The notes below the pieces were generated by a model. It saw nothing but the letters and a program-made list of their open reading frames with translations, did not search any database and was not told the DNA's origin. Below are positions 8,460 to 17,704 of a stretch of DNA of 44,749 nt, in pieces. The DNA is from Treponema sp. (lineage in GTDB: Bacteria > Spirochaetota > Spirochaetia > Treponematales > Treponemataceae). Position numbers and translations under genes: made by a program. The DNA lies in contig JAAYQG010000012.1 of assembly GCA_012519415.1 (NCBI GenBank), forward strand, positions 1 through 44,749, written 5' to 3'. Within the stretch, counting starts at the first letter, position 1. Each line of letters opens with the position of its first letter.

Positions 8460-9547
8460 TATTTATCTCCAAAACAAGTTCCAACTGTTCTTCCTGCAAG
8501 AATAAGTTCGTGTGTTAAAGGTACTTTTTTTATTTTTCCGCTTATTTCTTCTAATGGAACAGCCGTAATGCGGTCGTTTTTTATGGCAACCATTTTTCCA
8601 AATTCGCCACGAGCGAGCATATGTGCTGCTTCAACTCCAAATCGTGTTGCTAAAATTCTATCATACGGTTCCGGCGTGCCGCCTCTTTGTAGATAACCTA
8701 AAACTGTTACTCTTGAAACAAAACCTGTTTCTTTTTCTAATTCTCTTGCAATTCTATAGCCGATTGATTCTTTCATTTCTGAACGGCGATGTTTAAGCAC
8801 TTTTTTGTCAAGCTTTGCTTCTTCTAGAGATTTTGCACCTTCTGCAACAACAACAATAGAAAAGCTTTTTCCTTCTTCTTTCCGCTTTGATAAATGCTTG
8901 TTTATTATTTTTACATCATAAGGAATTTCTGGAATAATAATAACATCGCCGCCGCCTGCAATTCCTGCATACAAAGCTAGCCAGCCTGCTTTGTGTCCCA
9001 TAACTTCAATAACCATAATTCTGTTGTGGCTGTGTGCTGTTGTATGTAGTCTATCAATAGCTTCTGTTGCAACAGAAACAGCTGTATAAAATCCAAAAGT
9101 TATGTCTGTTCCAACTAAATCATTATCTATTGTTTTGGGAAGTCCGATTATATTCAGTCCTTCTTGATGAAGCATATGTGCGGTTGTGTTTGCGCCGTTT
9201 CCGCCCAAAACAACTAAAGCATCAAGCGCAAGCTTTTTATACGTTTGTTTAATGCTTTCAACGGGATTTTTTCCCGTTTTAGAATTTTCTTCAGTATATT
9301 TAAACGGTTTTTCGCGCGAAGTTCCAAGTATGGTGCCGCCGCGTGTTAAAATCCCTGTAATGTCAAACGGTTTTAGTTCTTCATATTCACAGTCAATCAA
9401 ACCTCTGTATCCATTATGAATACCGATAACTTTCATTCCATATTCATCCATTGCAGTGCGTGCAATAGCTCGAATTGCAGCATTTAACCCCGGAGCGTCG
9501 CCACCGGAAGTTAAAATACCGACAGTTTTGACTAATGAATTTTTCAT
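8459..9547 (-). CDS. pfkA: 6-phosphofructokinase
   Basis: Phosphorylates fructose 6-phosphate to the 1,6-bisphosphate in glycolysis. The 362-aa protein shows the N-terminal phosphoryl-donor loop SGGDAPGLNAAIR (14-26), RGGTILGTSRE (69-79), the catalytic TIDND (139-143) and MGHKAGWLAL. The donor-site motif reads GGNGAN (115-120), where ATP enzymes usually have GGDG. Gly at 118 is typical of ATP users and Lys138 before TIDND typical of PPi users; this mixed pattern occurs in the clade X enzymes, some of which (trypanosomal PFK) use ATP. I favour ATP but cannot prove it. AGAGGA lies 6 nt before the ATG. The HAD gene overlaps its 3' end. Confidence 0.88.
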   Translation of the reverse strand: MKNSLVKTVGILTSGGDAPGLNAAIRAIARTAMDEYGMKVIGIHNGYRGLIDCEYEELKPFDITGILTRGGTILGTSREKPFKYTEENSKTGKNPVESIKQTYKKLALDALVVLGGNGANTTAHMLHQEGLNIIGLPKTIDNDLVGTDITFGFYTAVSVATEAIDRLHTTAHSHNRIMVIEVMGHKAGWLALYAGIAGGGDVIIIPEIPYDVKIINKHLSKRKEEGKSFSIVVVAEGAKSLEEAKLDKKVLKHRRSEMKESIGYRIARELEKETGFVSRVTVLGYLQRGGTPEPYDRILATRFGVEAAHMLARGEFGKMVAIKNDRITAVPLEEISGKIKKVPLTHELILAGRTVGTCFGDK

Positions 9548-9881
9548 AAATTTCCTCTAAAAATGATATATTTCATAATAACGGAAACCAACAGCCTCGA
9601 TACAATTCAAAATTTATTAGCTCGAATCGTCGCATTTGGCAATTGTGTCTGTTTTAAACATTTCGATGAATTAAAACTTGCATCAAAATGTAAGATTGTA
9701 CGTTTGCACTGATAACACTTGCGCTTTTGAGTTTATTCTACTATAAAAAGAAGATAATTAAAATGATATTTAGCATTTGTTTATAAAATCTTTTGCTTTT
9801 ATGACTTTCTGCTATTATGCGATTTTGCAACCGATGAAATTGTTATAGACAGGAAGAGTATTCGGCAGATAAGGGAAAAAT
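9548..9881. promoter_or_regulatory. Divergent intergenic region with candidate PAP2 promoter
   Basis: A 334-nt gap between the divergently transcribed phosphofructokinase and PAP2 genes. On the plus strand an extended -10 (TG at 9810-9811, then TATTAT at 9813-9818 after one base) lies about 64 nt before the PAP2 start, with no good -35. No gene, RNA or long hairpin was recognised. Confidence 0.4.
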
Positions 9882-10844
9882 ATGTTTTTTGAAACTTTTT
9901 CATTTATGTATGACTGGGGATTAAATTTAATTCGTTCAATTCAAAGCGTTTCATCGCCGGTTCTGACTGCTTTTGTTAAAGGCATTACATTTTTGGGCAA
10001 TCCAGAATTTTGTATAGCGGTTTTTGTTTTTCTTTTATGGTGCGTTGACGAAAAAAAAGGATTTAGACTTGCTGTATTACTTGGTTTTTCCGGCGGATTG
10101 AATGTTGTTATAAAAAATGCGCTTCAAATTCCGCGACCGTTTGAATTAGATCCGTCTGTAAAATTATTGGATGCAAAGAATTTTTCAACACCGTCCGGTC
10201 ATGCTCAAAATTCTGCAATTATGTGGCCTTTTTTTGCAAAAAATATTCATTTTCTGCAAAAAAAAAGATTTTTAATTCTCAAAAATGTTGTTGCTGTTCT
10301 TCTTCCGCTTCTTATAGGCTTTTCGAGAGTTTATTTAGGTGTTCATTATCCGTCTGATGTATTGATTGGTTGGTTTATTGGCTTTTTATTTATTTTGATT
10401 TCTTTTTTATTTTGGCAAAAAGTCTCGCTTTTTTTTGAAAAATTGCAACATTCTCTTAAAATTTTATTTTGTTTTGCCCCTTGTTTTTTGCTTCTTTATA
10501 TTGATAAAAGTCAAATAGAAATACCGGCGTTTCTTTTTGGCTTTACTATTGGCAGAGTTTTTATAAACGAAAAAGGAGGATTTTCCGCAGCAGACGGAAA
10601 AATCTATCAAAAGATTATAAGACTTATTGTTGGCGTGTCGGGTGCAATTATTATTTATTTTGTTTTAAATTTTGCTAAGGAATTTCACCAAATTTCAAGA
10701 TATGTAATATTTATTCAGTTTTTATTTTTAGGATGGTGGTTAACATTTGGTGCGCCTGTTATTTTTGGAAAATTACATTTAACCGGCGTAAAAAAAGCAG
10801 AATCCACAGAAGAAATCAACAATGGGGAAAAAAATGATAAGTGA
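9882..10844 (+). CDS. PAP2-family membrane phosphatase
   Basis: An integral membrane phosphatase of the phosphatidic-acid phosphatase 2 superfamily, likely acting on lipid phosphates such as undecaprenyl- or phosphatidyl-phosphates. All three signature motifs are present: the KxxxxxxRP element in KNALQIPRPF near residue 80, PSGH near 105, and SRVYLGVHYPSD near 148-159 with the catalytic His. The rest of the 320 aa is strongly hydrophobic, with about seven to eight membrane segments; the region after residue 165 forms an extra C-terminal membrane half beyond the core domain. The gene overlaps mnmE by 11 nt, so the two are co-translated although functionally unrelated. Confidence 0.85.
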   Translation: MFFETFSFMYDWGLNLIRSIQSVSSPVLTAFVKGITFLGNPEFCIAVFVFLLWCVDEKKGFRLAVLLGFSGGLNVVIKNALQIPRPFELDPSVKLLDAKNFSTPSGHAQNSAIMWPFFAKNIHFLQKKRFLILKNVVAVLLPLLIGFSRVYLGVHYPSDVLIGWFIGFLFILISFLFWQKVSLFFEKLQHSLKILFCFAPCFLLLYIDKSQIEIPAFLFGFTIGRVFINEKGGFSAADGKIYQKIIRLIVGVSGAIIIYFVLNFAKEFHQISRYVIFIQFLFLGWWLTFGAPVIFGKLHLTGVKKAESTEEINNGEKNDK

Positions 10845-12273
10845 ACAATATACGCCGGACGAGCCGATTGTTGCTATTGCGACGGCATTGGTGCCTTCGG
10901 CTTTGGCTGTTGTGCGCACGTCTGGAAAAAATTCTATTGAACTTGTGTCAAAATGTTTTTCAAGACCAAAAGCATTAAATGATGCGGAAGCAAATACGCT
11001 TGTTTATGGCTGGATAATCGACCCGAAAACATATGAAAAAATTGACGAAGTAATTCTTGCCGTTTATAAAGCTCCAAAAAGCTTTACAGGCGAAAATATG
11101 GTTGAAATATTTTGTCATGGCGGTACATCAACAGTTCTTGGCGTTTATCAATCTTTGCTTGCTTCCGGTTTTCGTTCTGCACAAAAAGGAGAATATACTT
11201 TTCGCGCATTTATTAACGGAAAAGCAGACCTTACAAAAGCCGAAGCTGTACGTGAAATTATCGGTGCAAAAACAGACGAAAGCCGTAGACGCGCAGCAAA
11301 TCGTTTACAAGGTGCTCTTTATACGGAAATAAAAACCGTTAAGGAAGAATTATTAAAAGTTTTAGCTTCAATTGAAGTCGGAATTGAATATCCGGAAGAT
11401 GAAGAAAATTTTTCTGAAACTTTTGATGATTCATTTTTAAAAAATATTATTTCAAAACTGAAAATATTACATAATTCTTGGCAAGCTGAAAAACTCTATC
11501 AAGACGGAGCAGAAATTGTTCTTTGCGGAAAGACAAATGCCGGAAAATCAAGTTTGTTCAACTTGCTTTTGAAAGAAGAAAGAGCCATTGTTTCAGACAT
11601 TCACGGAACAACAAGAGATTTTATTGAAAGTTATGTATCATTTGATGGAATTCCCGTTCGTCTTTTTGATACGGCAGGACTTAGAGAAACAAAAGATGAA
11701 ATTGAAAAAGTGGGTGTTGAACGAACAAAAGAATTGATAAGTCATTCAGATGCTGTTCTTTATATAATTGATTCTTCTTGCGGTTTTACAGACGAAGATG
11801 AAGAATTTTTGAGAAACTTTACAGATGAAAATTCTAAAACAAGCGAAATACCCATTATTCTTGTTTTTAATAAAATTGACAAAGCTGGTTTTTTATATGA
11901 AGAATTAAAAAGCAATAAAACTGTTCCGCTGGAAAAACTACCTTTTCGGCAAAATATCAAAATTTTTGGTGTCAGCGCAAAAACAGGTTTGGGTGTGCAG
12001 GAATTAATAAAAGCAACAGCTGAAATAATTCAGAAATCTTGTGCGAGCGTAAAAGACGGAACGGGATTGGGTAGCGAACGACAAAAAGATGCAATAGAAG
12101 AAGCTTTAGAATCTTGTGAACATGCACTTTTATGCACAAAAGAAGGATTTACGCTAGATGCTGCTGTTCACGATATAGAAGATGCCATTGCTTCTTTAGG
12201 TGAATTAACCGGCGAAATAACAAGCTCAGATATTCTCGAAGCTGTTTTTTCTGAGTTTTGTGTAGGAAAATAA
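10834..12273 (+). CDS. mnmE: tRNA modification GTPase MnmE
   Basis: With MnmG it builds the carboxymethylaminomethyl group on U34 of tRNAs reading A/G-ending codons. The 479-aa protein has the N-terminal tetrahydrofolate-binding domain (about 1-115) and a helical domain. The G domain carries G1 GKTNAGKSS, G2 in DIHGTTRD, G3 DTAG and G4 NKID. The C-terminal Cys motif FCVGK ends the protein, as in the family. The ATG at 10834 is preceded by GGGG 6 nt upstream, all inside the 3' end of the PAP2 gene. mnmG is not in the window. Confidence 0.95.
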   Translation: MISEQYTPDEPIVAIATALVPSALAVVRTSGKNSIELVSKCFSRPKALNDAEANTLVYGWIIDPKTYEKIDEVILAVYKAPKSFTGENMVEIFCHGGTSTVLGVYQSLLASGFRSAQKGEYTFRAFINGKADLTKAEAVREIIGAKTDESRRRAANRLQGALYTEIKTVKEELLKVLASIEVGIEYPEDEENFSETFDDSFLKNIISKLKILHNSWQAEKLYQDGAEIVLCGKTNAGKSSLFNLLLKEERAIVSDIHGTTRDFIESYVSFDGIPVRLFDTAGLRETKDEIEKVGVERTKELISHSDAVLYIIDSSCGFTDEDEEFLRNFTDENSKTSEIPIILVFNKIDKAGFLYEELKSNKTVPLEKLPFRQNIKIFGVSAKTGLGVQELIKATAEIIQKSCASVKDGTGLGSERQKDAIEEALESCEHALLCTKEGFTLDAAVHDIEDAIASLGELTGEITSSDILEAVFSEFCVGK

Positions 12274-12303
12274 ACGATTCAGACAATTAGGCAGCTTCGA
12301 TGA

Positions 12304-13005
12304 TTAATTTTTCAGTTTGACTTTGTCTAAAGCTCCGATGTTTTTTATTCCTTCTAATAGATTTGGAATATCTAAATTATGTGGAACTTTAACCGTATAA
12401 ATTATGCGGATTTGTTGTTCCGAAAGTTCTTTGGAAAAATCTACATTTGTAACAATAAGCCCGTGTTTTTTAAGCTCTTGGTTTAGAGATTTCATGTTAA
12501 TCATATCGTTCTTATAAATAAGTTCCAAATGTTTAATATGTTCAGCTGGAAAATATCGTTGTTCAAAATGTTCAAGAGAAAACATTAAAGAGTTTGAAAT
12601 AATTAAAGCAAGAAAAGCAATAACAATCATTCCGCAACCTATAGCCATTCCGATGCCAGCAGCAGTCCAGACTGTTGCTGCAGAATTTAGCCCTCTAATG
12701 TTAAGCCCTTGATGTAAAATTGCACCGCCGCCCAAAAAGCCAACCCCCGAAACTATTTGGGCAGCAATCCTTGTTGGATCTCCGCGCCCCGGTGCATATA
12801 CCTGTGGAATATAAAGTGAAGTCAGCATCATAACTGTTGCTGAAAGACAAATCAAAATATGAGTTCGTAGTCCTGCGCTTTGAAGATGTATTTTTCTTTC
12901 AAAGCCGATAACAAAGCCTGCAATTGTACTCAGTACAATGCGAAATGCCATTGTTTTAAAAGAGAGAGATGGACTTGTTAAAATATCAAAAATATTTTCC
13001 AACAT
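12304..13005 (-). CDS. MgtC/SapB-family membrane protein
   Basis: A 233-aa protein with four to five membrane segments in its first 140 residues and a soluble C-terminal part (about 145-233) resembling the ACT-like tail of MgtC homologues. The family signature is clear: GFERKIHLQSAGLRTHILICLSA near residue 33 and VSGVGFLGGGAILHQGLNIRGLNSAATVW around 85-115. Family members influence Mg2+ homeostasis, membrane potential or F-ATPase activity; the exact role here is unknown. It is convergent with mnmE (30 nt apart). No Shine-Dalgarno is visible before the ATG. Confidence 0.85.
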   Translation of the reverse strand: MLENIFDILTSPSLSFKTMAFRIVLSTIAGFVIGFERKIHLQSAGLRTHILICLSATVMMLTSLYIPQVYAPGRGDPTRIAAQIVSGVGFLGGGAILHQGLNIRGLNSAATVWTAAGIGMAIGCGMIVIAFLALIISNSLMFSLEHFEQRYFPAEHIKHLELIYKNDMINMKSLNQELKKHGLIVTNVDFSKELSEQQIRIIYTVKVPHNLDIPNLLEGIKNIGALDKVKLKN

Positions 13006-13085
13006 AAATTTTAAGAAGAAATTTTATCAAGAAAAATAATCTCAATAGTTTCTTTTCCTTATGGTAATTTATGAATTTTCTAAAA

Positions 13086-13769
13086 TTATTTTAGAAAAGA
13101 AAAAACACGACCGGTTTTAGTTCCAACTTTAAGCCAATCTGTCGTTTTTCGATCTTGTAAATCATTCAAATACGGAAAAAGCCATGTGCAGATTTCCGAA
13201 TCGCTGTTAGTATCTGCTCTTACAAGTGTAATTTGAAAAGGATTTCCGTTTTGAAAGCGAGCTGCGTAATTTTCCGCAAGTGCTATAAATGCGTCTTGTG
13301 CAACAGCAAGCGGAATGCTTGTTGGTCTTACGTCCAAACCAGAACGTACAGGATTTGCTGAAGTTGGTGCATATTTTAGAATAAACACAAGACGACCGGA
13401 ACCTTGTTTTTCAAAATATGTTATTGCTTCGTATGCCATGTAGCTGTATCCGAGTATTAAATCATCAACACTGTGAGAAATTCCTTCAATGCTATTTGAT
13501 GTATAATCCGGTGCAAAAAATTGGGCATCAAAGATAAGAATAACTTCATCTAAAGTTTTATAAGCATTTGTAGCTTTTAAAACAGCACCTCTTGCAGAAA
13601 TAGGAGAAGGTCTGTTCCACGCCATTGTTTCTGTGTTTAATGGCGAAATATCACTGTCTATTCCGGACGGCAATGTAATCAGTACATTTCGTCCGGCTTC
13701 TACTGCAAAAGTTGAATAAGCTGTTCCGGCAGGATAATCTTTGCCGGCTATCAATGTTGTCTTTTTCAT
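13086..13769 (-). CDS. Uncharacterised protein, SDR/Rossmann-like but degenerate
   Basis: The 227-aa product is not a family I can name. The order of secondary-structure-like elements resembles short-chain dehydrogenases: an opening strand TTLIAGKDYPAG, a central strand LDEVILIFDAQ, a helix AYEAITYFEKQGSGRLVFI, and PLAVAQDAFIALAENYAARF where SDRs have the active-site helix. It lacks the TGxxxGxG loop, NNAG and the YxxxK pair, so it is unlikely to be an active reductase. I start it at the ATG at 13769; the open frame extends to 13970 but that part overlaps the divergent symporter and looks non-coding. It diverges from the symporter with a 157-nt gap. Confidence 0.5.
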   Translation of the reverse strand: MKKTTLIAGKDYPAGTAYSTFAVEAGRNVLITLPSGIDSDISPLNTETMAWNRPSPISARGAVLKATNAYKTLDEVILIFDAQFFAPDYTSNSIEGISHSVDDLILGYSYMAYEAITYFEKQGSGRLVFILKYAPTSANPVRSGLDVRPTSIPLAVAQDAFIALAENYAARFQNGNPFQITLVRADTNSDSEICTWLFPYLNDLQDRKTTDWLKVGTKTGRVFSFLK

Positions 13770-13926
13770 TGCTATAGTATAAAACAACAAATGAAACCTC
13801 TCAAGTAGAAAAACTGTTCCGTTATGTATTTTGCCGACAAGACGCAAGTTTAATTCCATGAAAGTATTTGCTACAAGGTTCGCGATACCGTTGACGGCAA
13901 TGCAAATGTTATGTATTCTGCCTTGT

Positions 13927-15153
13927 ATGAAAATTTGGTTGAAATATATTTTAGGTTGTGCATTAGGCATTATATTGTCAATTATTCTGCAAAGTTCAAA
14001 TCAATCAGCTATTGCGGTTGTTCAGTATTTATCTGATTTTTCACTTTCTGCAGGGCGTTATGGACTTTTGCCTTTTCTTTTCTTTTCTATGACCGTTGCG
14101 GTTTTTGAACTGCGCGAATCAAAAGCTCTTTTGCGTACTGCGTTTAATTGTGTGATTATTACGTTGATTACAACGGCAGGATTTACAATTTTAGGTGTTT
14201 TTTCCGTGCTTGTTTTTCAGCCACCGCGCATTCCTATTTCTGTTGAAGAAGCAACAACTATTTATTCGCTTGCAGTTCCGGAAAATATAATGAAACTTTT
14301 TCCCGTTTCAAATTTTTCATCGTTTTTGGAAGGTTCTTATCTTTTGCCGTTATATGTTTTTGCAGGTTTTGCAGGTGCAGGCTGTGCTTCAGAAAAAGCC
14401 AACGCAAAACCGACTCTTACATTGTTTGATTCTATTTCAAGAGTAAGTTATGCAGTCGTAAGTTTTTTTATTGATATGCTTGCAGTGGGACTTATTGCAA
14501 TTTCTTGTACATGGATGCTAAATTTTCCAAGTGTTTTAAGAAGCGATTCGCTTTCGCATTTAATTCTTCTTGTGAGCATTGATGCTGCAGTAATAATTTT
14601 AATTATCTATCCGCTTCTTTTGAGATTAATTTTTAGAGAACGGCATCCTTATCGAATTCTTTTTGCAAATATAGCTTCTATTGTAACAGCCTTTTTTTCC
14701 GGAGATTATAATTTGACGCTGGGTGTGAGTATCCGTCATTCTCGAGAAAGTTTAGGTGTTCATCAAAGAATAAGTTCCGTATGCCTTCCCGTTTTCTCAA
14801 CATTTGCGCGTGGCGGAGCTTCAATGGTTTTAAGTATTTCTTTTATAGTCATATGGCGCTCTTATTCCGACATGAAAATTTTAAGCGAATTACCTTGGAT
14901 AATTATCGTGTCTTTTGTTTTATCTTTTTTATTAGGAACATTTACAAACGGCGGACCGTTTGTCGCGCTTGCTGTTATGTGTTCGCTTTATGGAAGAGGA
15001 TTTGATACAAGCTACTTGATTATTAAACCGGCAGCTTTCTTTTTATGTTCTGTCGCAGCTACAATAGATGCCGTTACATCATTTTTTGGAACATACATTG
15101 TTGCCGTGCATGAAAATCTTGTGCAACATAAGGAACTGAAGTTTTATATATAA
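13927..15153 (+). CDS. Dicarboxylate/amino acid:cation symporter (DAACS) family transporter
   Basis: A 408-aa membrane transporter resembling the Glt/DctA fold: an N-terminal helix LKYILGCALGIILSIIL, repeated hydrophobic helices, a hairpin-loop-like region FFSGDYNLTLGVSIRHSRE where glutamate transporters have the Ser-rich HP1, and the C-terminal GTFTNGGPFVALAVMC and AATIDAVTSFFG segments corresponding to HP2/TM8. Ser-rich and NMDGT motifs of typical members are altered, so substrate is uncertain. I chose the ATG at 13927 because the hydrophobic protein starts there; several upstream in-frame ATGs are possible and no Shine-Dalgarno decides it. Confidence 0.65.
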   Translation: MKIWLKYILGCALGIILSIILQSSNQSAIAVVQYLSDFSLSAGRYGLLPFLFFSMTVAVFELRESKALLRTAFNCVIITLITTAGFTILGVFSVLVFQPPRIPISVEEATTIYSLAVPENIMKLFPVSNFSSFLEGSYLLPLYVFAGFAGAGCASEKANAKPTLTLFDSISRVSYAVVSFFIDMLAVGLIAISCTWMLNFPSVLRSDSLSHLILLVSIDAAVIILIIYPLLLRLIFRERHPYRILFANIASIVTAFFSGDYNLTLGVSIRHSRESLGVHQRISSVCLPVFSTFARGGASMVLSISFIVIWRSYSDMKILSELPWIIIVSFVLSFLLGTFTNGGPFVALAVMCSLYGRGFDTSYLIIKPAAFFLCSVAATIDAVTSFFGTYIVAVHENLVQHKELKFYI

Positions 15154-15170
15154 TCATATTATGAATTTTG

Positions 15171-15189
15171 CATCCCCCCGCTTCAACCT
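15171..15189 (+). repeat. 19-bp direct repeat, copy 1
   Basis: CATCCCCCCGCTTCAACCT is present identically at 16842-16860, on either side of the two decayed genes. It starts 18 nt after the symporter stop codon. The C run is conspicuous in this AT-rich region. Confidence 0.8.
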
Positions 15190-15405
15190 CAAGAAATTAC
15201 AAGGTAATGGATTTTTTGCGTGATAGGAGCGAGTGGGATTTATACGGATAAAAATGCTTTTATAATTTCTCAAATCCATATATAATAACGAAATAAGTAT
15301 TTTGTCGTGGATTTTATATTGGCAGCTTTTTCAGTATAAGAGATTTACGGCGGATATGGAGGGGATATATTCGATGGACGGCACTAAAGAGGCACTTAGG
15401 GAATC
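15190..15405. other. Non-coding stretch upstream of the decayed genes
   Basis: Between the first 19-bp repeat and the pseudogene I find no intact gene. It contains an inverted repeat ATGGATTT/AAATCCAT (about 15208-15285) with a long loop. The whole 15154-15635 gap is therefore accounted for by the repeat, this stretch and the pseudogene. Confidence 0.4.
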
Positions 15406-15639
15406 ATGAAAGAAGATTTTTCAAGTTACCAAGCTGATCACAAGATGTTTAGATTAGCAAACGATAATGATGTAGATATATAAGTTTTATTGCCTTTATT
15501 GGAATCCAACGATGAATAAATTCGCGGTGCTACGATATTGAATAAGAAAATACCAAAAGAAATTCTTTATGAATTCCGAAAAGATAAAAGTGAGTATATT
15601 CAAAATTGCCTTAGAATACGCGGAGTAAATATAGAATGA
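15406..15639 (+). pseudogene. Decayed short gene with two in-frame stops
   Basis: One frame runs from the ATG at 15406 to TGA at 15637-15639 and would encode about 75 residues, but it is interrupted by two in-frame TAA codons (after NDVDI and after LLESNDE). The three pieces read as protein (MKEDFSSYQADHK; VLLPLLESNDE; IRGATILNKKIPKEILYEF) and carry HEAT- or ankyrin-like hydrophobic spacing. I do not recognise a family. Its final TGA overlaps the ATG of the formyltransferase (ATGA), as coupled genes do, which supports former coding function. Confidence 0.55.
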
Positions 15640-16819
15640 AAACAATATGTATAGCTGGAAAAAATAGTATTGCAGTAAATAGTTTGAAATATATATTAGA
15701 AAAATATTCTGAATACAGAATTGTATGTATTGTAAATCCTACAGATACCGGTATAGATAGTTGGCAACCTTCGTTAAAAAAATATGCGAAAGAAAATCAA
15801 ATAGAAATAGTATCCTTAGATAAATTATATTCTTTGGAAGACTTGTACTTCATTTCTCTAGAATACTCTGAAATAATAAAACCGTTTATGTTTAAATCTA
15901 GTCAGCTTTATAATATTCTCTTTTCAAAGCTTCCGAAGTATAAAGGTATGTATACCTCTGCTTTGCCGTTGTTAAATGGAGAAACTGAAACAGGGGTAAC
16001 ATTGCACAAAATTGAAGCAGGTATTGATACAGGCAACATTATTGACCAAACAACTATTTCCATTGAACTTTCTGATAATTCTCGTAGCTTATATCATAAA
16101 TATTTAGATTACGCATATAAGTTATTTACAAAGAATATTTTCTCCCTACTTACAAATACTTTTTCTGATTATCCACAGCCTAATGTTGGGTCATCGTACT
16201 TTTCAAAACGCAGTATAAACTACGCAGCATTAGAGATTGATTTGCGTAAAACAGCATATGAAATACATAATCAATTTCGTGCATTTACATTTAGAGAGTA
16301 TCAAATGCCAAAATTCAACAATTGGCAGATTATAAGAACTGAAATTACTACAAATAAAAGTATAAAAAAGCCAGGTACAATAATCTGTGAAAATGATGAG
16401 TTTTTTTATTGGCTACAATTGATTATGATATTATTCTGTATAAGGATTATTATCCAATCTTATGGCACGCTTCTGAAACTGGCAATATTCAGGAATTGAA
16501 AAACTCATTAAAATATATATCTGATATTGATTTAAGAAACAAAAATGGATGGAATGCACTAATTATTGCTACATATAATGGACAGGTTGAAATTATAAAT
16601 TATTTATTAAATCAAGGTTCTAATGTAAATACTACAAATTACAAAGGCACTACTGCATTGATGTATGCTTTTAGTTATTATGAAAGATCGAAGGATAGAT
16701 CTGTAATAGATTTTCTGATTAATCATGGAGCTGATACGACTATAAAAGATCAAAGCCAAAAGAATATCTTTGATTACATGAAAGAGAGAAGATGTCCTGA
16801 TTTGCTGGATTTAAAGTAA
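15636..16819 (+). pseudogene. Sugar N-formyltransferase with C-terminal ankyrin repeats, frameshifted
   Basis: Residues 1-165 are a formyltetrahydrofolate-dependent formyltransferase domain (KLPKYKGMYTSALPLLNGE near 98-116, EAGIDTGN near 128-134) and about residue 265 onward, in the next frame, carries ankyrin repeats (NGWNALIIATYNGQVEIINYLLNQGSNVN). Adding one T to the T7 tract at 16401-16407 fuses the frames into one 394-codon reading frame. That architecture matches QdtF-type enzymes that formylate dTDP-amino-deoxysugars for surface glycans. In the present sequence the first frame stops at 16499 and a second open frame covers 16409-16819. The catalytic triad Asn-His-Asp is also damaged: Asn93 and Asp131 are present, but Leu95 (CTC) occupies the His position. 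Hence I call a pseudogene, though sequencing error cannot be excluded for the frameshift. Confidence 0.72.
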
Positions 16820-16841
16820 TAAACATAAATATAATAAACAT

Positions 16842-16860
16842 CATCCCCCCGCTTCAACCT
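16842..16860 (+). repeat. 19-bp direct repeat, copy 2
   Basis: Identical to 15171-15189. It is followed within 11 nt by an imperfect palindrome from GTTAC at 16872 to GTAAC at 16931. The block between the copies is 1.65 kb and holds only the two decayed genes. Confidence 0.8.
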
Positions 16861-17002
16861 GTTTCGGCTATGTTACGAAAATTGCTTTGGCTTTGTCAGG
16901 CATTTTTTCATGAAGCTTTTGTCAATGTAACTATAATTGAAAAAATCTTAAAAATATAGTATGATAATCTATGGAGGCTTAAATCAAAGGGGAAGTTTAT
17001 AA

Positions 17003-17533
17003 ATGCAATTATCAACTTTTTTCTTTATCATTGGATTTTTGGCTGTTTATTCATGTTTATTTGTTACTCAAATTATTCCTTTATTTTCAAATAGAGAAGC
17101 GAAATCAAACAATAATATTACAAACAAAAAAATGGGCAGACAATTAATATCAATAAAATATGAACCAATTAATTCAAAACAAAAAAATATGTTTTTGGTT
17201 TTTTCATTACTTTTATTTTTTGTATCAATTGCTGTATTAATTATATGGAACTTAGAATATTCTTTACCTTTTTTAGCTTTTAGTATCATTTTTATAGCAA
17301 TATTGAAGTCTCAGTATAGTAATGATTATGGAATATATGAAAATGGCATAATTTTTGGAGATTTGCTTCCATGGAGTAAAGTACATTCATGGAAAATTGA
17401 AAGTAATCAAGATATTTCAATATTAAAAACAAATGGATTTAGTTTTACATTATCAGAACAGTGTGATGAAATTTCTAAAATATTGAAAGCAAAAAATATA
17501 AATCAAATATATGAAGCGACTTCCAACAACTGA
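17003..17533 (+). CDS. Small uncharacterised membrane protein
   Basis: A 176-aa protein with one N-terminal membrane helix (about residues 5-27), a basic-polar loop, two closely spaced membrane helices (about 63-102) and a soluble tail. The tail segment YENGIIFGDLLPWSKVHSWKIE resembles the small PH-like domain fused to membrane helices in many Firmicutes and spirochete proteins of unknown function. GGGG lies about 9 nt before the ATG. It stands alone between non-coding stretches and is very AT-rich, like a recently acquired orphan. Confidence 0.6.
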   Translation: MQLSTFFFIIGFLAVYSCLFVTQIIPLFSNREAKSNNNITNKKMGRQLISIKYEPINSKQKNMFLVFSLLLFFVSIAVLIIWNLEYSLPFLAFSIIFIAILKSQYSNDYGIYENGIIFGDLLPWSKVHSWKIESNQDISILKTNGFSFTLSEQCDEISKILKAKNINQIYEATSNN

Positions 17534-17704
17534 TTCAGCGCTGATAACGCTATGTTATATTTTTTGAAATTCGCACTTGATACGTAGCAAAAAATGCGCT
17601 AATGTGTGCAACGCAGGTTAAAGAATGTTCTATTTTTGCAGATGTTGAAAGTAGAAACTGTCTTTTGCCTAAATTAACTTTTATATTTTTACTAGGAAAA
17701 TTTT

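Noticed and set aside
13770-13970. Upstream extension of the degenerate Rossmann-like gene
   Set aside because: It would overlap the divergent symporter and the added residues do not resemble a domain.
15154-17704. Prophage, transposon or integron proper
   Set aside because: No integrase, transposase, IntI or phage gene is present; only repeats and palindromes suggest mobility.
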